Positions 6,223-7,373 of a DNA stretch of 7,373 nt are shown here, in pieces (positions within the stretch are counted from its first letter, which is position 1; every line of letters starts with the position of its first letter). Source of the DNA: Nitrospirota bacterium (GTDB lineage: Bacteria; Nitrospirota_A; Leptospirillia; Leptospirillales; Leptospirillaceae). Made by a program: the position numbers and the translations under genes. The notes beneath the pieces were generated by a model that was not told the DNA's origin, made no database searches, and saw only the letters and a program-made list of their open reading frames with translations. The stretch lies in NCBI GenBank assembly GCA_023480765.1, contig JAMCWZ010000047.1, forward strand, positions 1 through 7,373, in the 5' to 3' direction.

Positions 6223-7019
6223 CCGGGAAGCCCTTCGATATCCTCGTCCGCCTTTCCGAATCGGCGTCTTCTCTCCTGGAAATCTTCGATCGCCTGCCGA
6301 AAATCATCTTCTCCGAAATCCGGCCACAAGGTCGGCGTAAAGTACATTTCGGTATAGGCCAGCTGCCAGAGAAGAAAATTGCTGATCCGCACTTCACCGC
6401 TCGTCCGGATCAACAGGTCCGGAGGAGGAAGAATCGACGTTTCCAGATATTGGGAAAACACCGTTTCGGAAATCTGGTCCGGGGCCAGGCGTTCCTTTCG
6501 AACATCTTCGGCCAGACGCTGCACTGCCCGGACGATTTCCTCCCGACCGGAATAGGAAAGCGCAAGGGTCAGAACCATCCGCCCATTATCCTTTGTCTCT
6601 CTCTCTGCCCAGGCAATCTTGCTCCGGACGGGCGAGGGAAGACGCGCGCGGTCTCCGACGACGAAAAACCGGATTTCCCTCTCCATCATCGTTCGGATTT
6701 CCCGGTCAATGTACTCTTCGAGAAGCCCCATCAGGGCGTCCACTTCCTGGCGAGGCCTGCTCCAATTTTCCCATGAAAAAGCATAGAGGGTCAAATAAGG
6801 AATGTCCCAGCTCCGGGTGGCCGTGACAATTGTCCGAACAGCCGTAGCACCTGCCCGATGGCCGACAATTCTTGGCATATGTCTCTTGCGCGCCCATCGT
6901 CCGTTTCCATCCATGATGATTGCGACATGACGGGGAGGATTCCTGAGCCAGGACGGCCGGCCCACAGAAACCTCTTCCCGGGCGACGGGGTCTTTTTGAC
7001 CGGTCCGGGTCATTCTCAC
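6219..7019 (-). CDS. uppS: Isoprenyl transferase / undecaprenyl diphosphate synthase (cis-prenyltransferase)
   Basis: Cytosolic, membrane-associated enzyme that adds isopentenyl diphosphate units in cis to farnesyl diphosphate, giving the C55 lipid carrier for peptidoglycan and O-antigen synthesis. The 266 residues carry the family hallmarks. HVAIIMDGNGRWA at 31-43 holds the diphosphate- and Mg-binding Asp (D37, equivalent to E. coli D26). SWENW is near 82-86. The C-terminal signature DLLIRTSGEVRISNF lies at 201-215, followed by YTEMYFTPTLWPDF at 222-235. The first 30 residues are a short, poorly conserved extension. The GTG start at 7019 is preferred because GGAGGG (7030-7025) sits 5 bases before it. 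The ATG two codons later (7013) is spaced less well. The start overlaps the upstream gene's TGA as GTGA, and the end overlaps cdsA as TTGA. Substrate chain length is inferred from the family and from the cell-wall and lipid neighbours. Confidence 0.96.
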   Translation of the reverse strand: MRMTRTGQKDPVAREEVSVGRPSWLRNPPRHVAIIMDGNGRWARKRHMPRIVGHRAGATAVRTIVTATRSWDIPYLTLYAFSWENWSRPRQEVDALMGLLEEYIDREIRTMMEREIRFFVVGDRARLPSPVRSKIAWAERETKDNGRMVLTLALSYSGREEIVRAVQRLAEDVRKERLAPDQISETVFSQYLETSILPPPDLLIRTSGEVRISNFLLWQLAYTEMYFTPTLWPDFGEDDFRQAIEDFQERRRRFGKADEDIEGLPG

Positions 7020-7373
7020 CGGCTCCCTCCATTACTGGGCCTGTTGATCAAACCCGGAGCGCTCCCCGACGGAGCCAGCTCTCTCATCACGGCGGAGGGG
7101 AGAGGGTATGTCGACAGCTTTCCTTCGACTACATAGAGATTTTCAATGTTCATGAAGTTGAACAGCGGTTCGGTCGAAACAAGAAGTTCCGGCTTTAATG
7201 TCCGGGGATTCCGGGTCAGGGCAATATCCGAAATAAAGCCCTTGACCCGGGCAAGTTTTCCGGCCGTGACCCAGTTCACCCCCGTCCATCGGTAGAAAAA
7301 GACCTGACCGTACTGATACCCCTGGAATCGCTCATTGGCCCCGGCCATCGGTACATTTTTATAGACAATGACA
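7016..7373 (-). CDS. C-terminal part of an unrecognised protein, possibly an FG-GAP/VCBS-like beta-propeller
   Basis: The reading frame is open to the right edge, so this is the end of a longer gene. In-frame codons precede the internal ATG at 7348 (reading V-I-V-Y-K-N-V-P), so that ATG is probably not the start. About 118 residues are visible and end in a TGA at 7018-7016. I do not recognise a named family. The segment around VFFYRWTGVNW, followed by GFISDIALTRN and PELLVSTE, resembles the rhythm of FG-GAP/VCBS-type propeller blades: an aromatic-rich strand, then 'G-(Y/F)-I-x-D', then 'x-PELLV'. The Asp/Gly-rich calcium loop typical of such repeats is not evident. The last 25 residues or so are rich in Pro, Ser and Gly and look disordered. 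The stop overlaps the GTG start of uppS, so the two are probably co-translated. The propeller assignment is inference from pattern only. No catalytic residues can be identified. Confidence 0.55.
   Translation of the reverse strand, partial: VIVYKNVPMAGANERFQGYQYGQVFFYRWTGVNWVTAGKLARVKGFISDIALTRNPRTLKPELLVSTEPLFNFMNIENLYVVEGKLSTYPLPSAVMRELAPSGSAPGLINRPSNGGSR
7020..7030 (-). promoter_or_regulatory. Ribosome binding site deciding the uppS start
   Basis: GGAGGG at 7030-7025 lies inside the end of the upstream gene. It is 5 bases from GTG (7019) and 11 from ATG (7013). The spacing supports GTG as the main initiation codon, with coupling to termination of the upstream gene through the GTGA overlap. 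Confidence 0.6.

Noticed and set aside
1..7373. CRISPR arrays, insertion sequences, tRNA or rRNA genes, phage or defence genes
   Set aside because: No direct-repeat arrays, terminal inverted repeats, transposase motifs or RNA gene signatures were seen. Nearly every base is covered by conserved core genes.

Overview
All supported genes in this window lie on the minus strand. They form one compact, apparently co-transcribed run of housekeeping genes, read from the right edge (7373) to the left edge (1). The order is: the C-terminal end of an unrecognised, possibly beta-propeller protein; uppS; cdsA; dxr; rseP; ispG; proS; a DUF177/YceD-family gene; and the first codons of rpmF (ribosomal protein L32). 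Gaps run from 4-base overlaps up to 62 bases. I see no rho-independent terminator, RNA gene, mobile element, CRISPR array or long non-coding stretch.

The organism is a bacterium with mid-50s GC content (estimated by eye). It uses the MEP isoprenoid pathway and has a site-2 membrane protease of the RseP type. This gene order, with ispG and proS following rseP, fits a Gram-negative lineage. A Nitrospirota or Leptospirillum-like source is my best guess, but the window does not prove it. Several genes start with GTG or TTG, and two junctions overlap as GTGA or TTGA, which implies translational coupling.

Right part (7373-4180): UppS makes the C55 undecaprenyl diphosphate carrier for cell-wall synthesis, CdsA makes CDP-diacylglycerol for phospholipids, and Dxr commits carbon to the MEP pathway that feeds UppS. 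Middle (4156-1896): the RseP intramembrane metalloprotease, then IspG, a late MEP enzyme with a [4Fe-4S] ligand set. Left part (1882-1): a short prolyl-tRNA synthetase lacking the INS editing domain, a cysteine-rich DUF177 protein, and rpmF. The common theme is envelope lipid supply plus translation.

Two points deserve attention. First, rpmF is out of frame after codon 5: removing one A from a run of six restores a textbook L32 N-terminus, so there is either a sequencing or assembly indel or a real mutation. Second, ProS has lost its editing insert and keeps a four-cysteine CxxC...CxxC segment at that site. I found no convincing undescribed multi-gene system; this is mostly a conserved core-gene operon.
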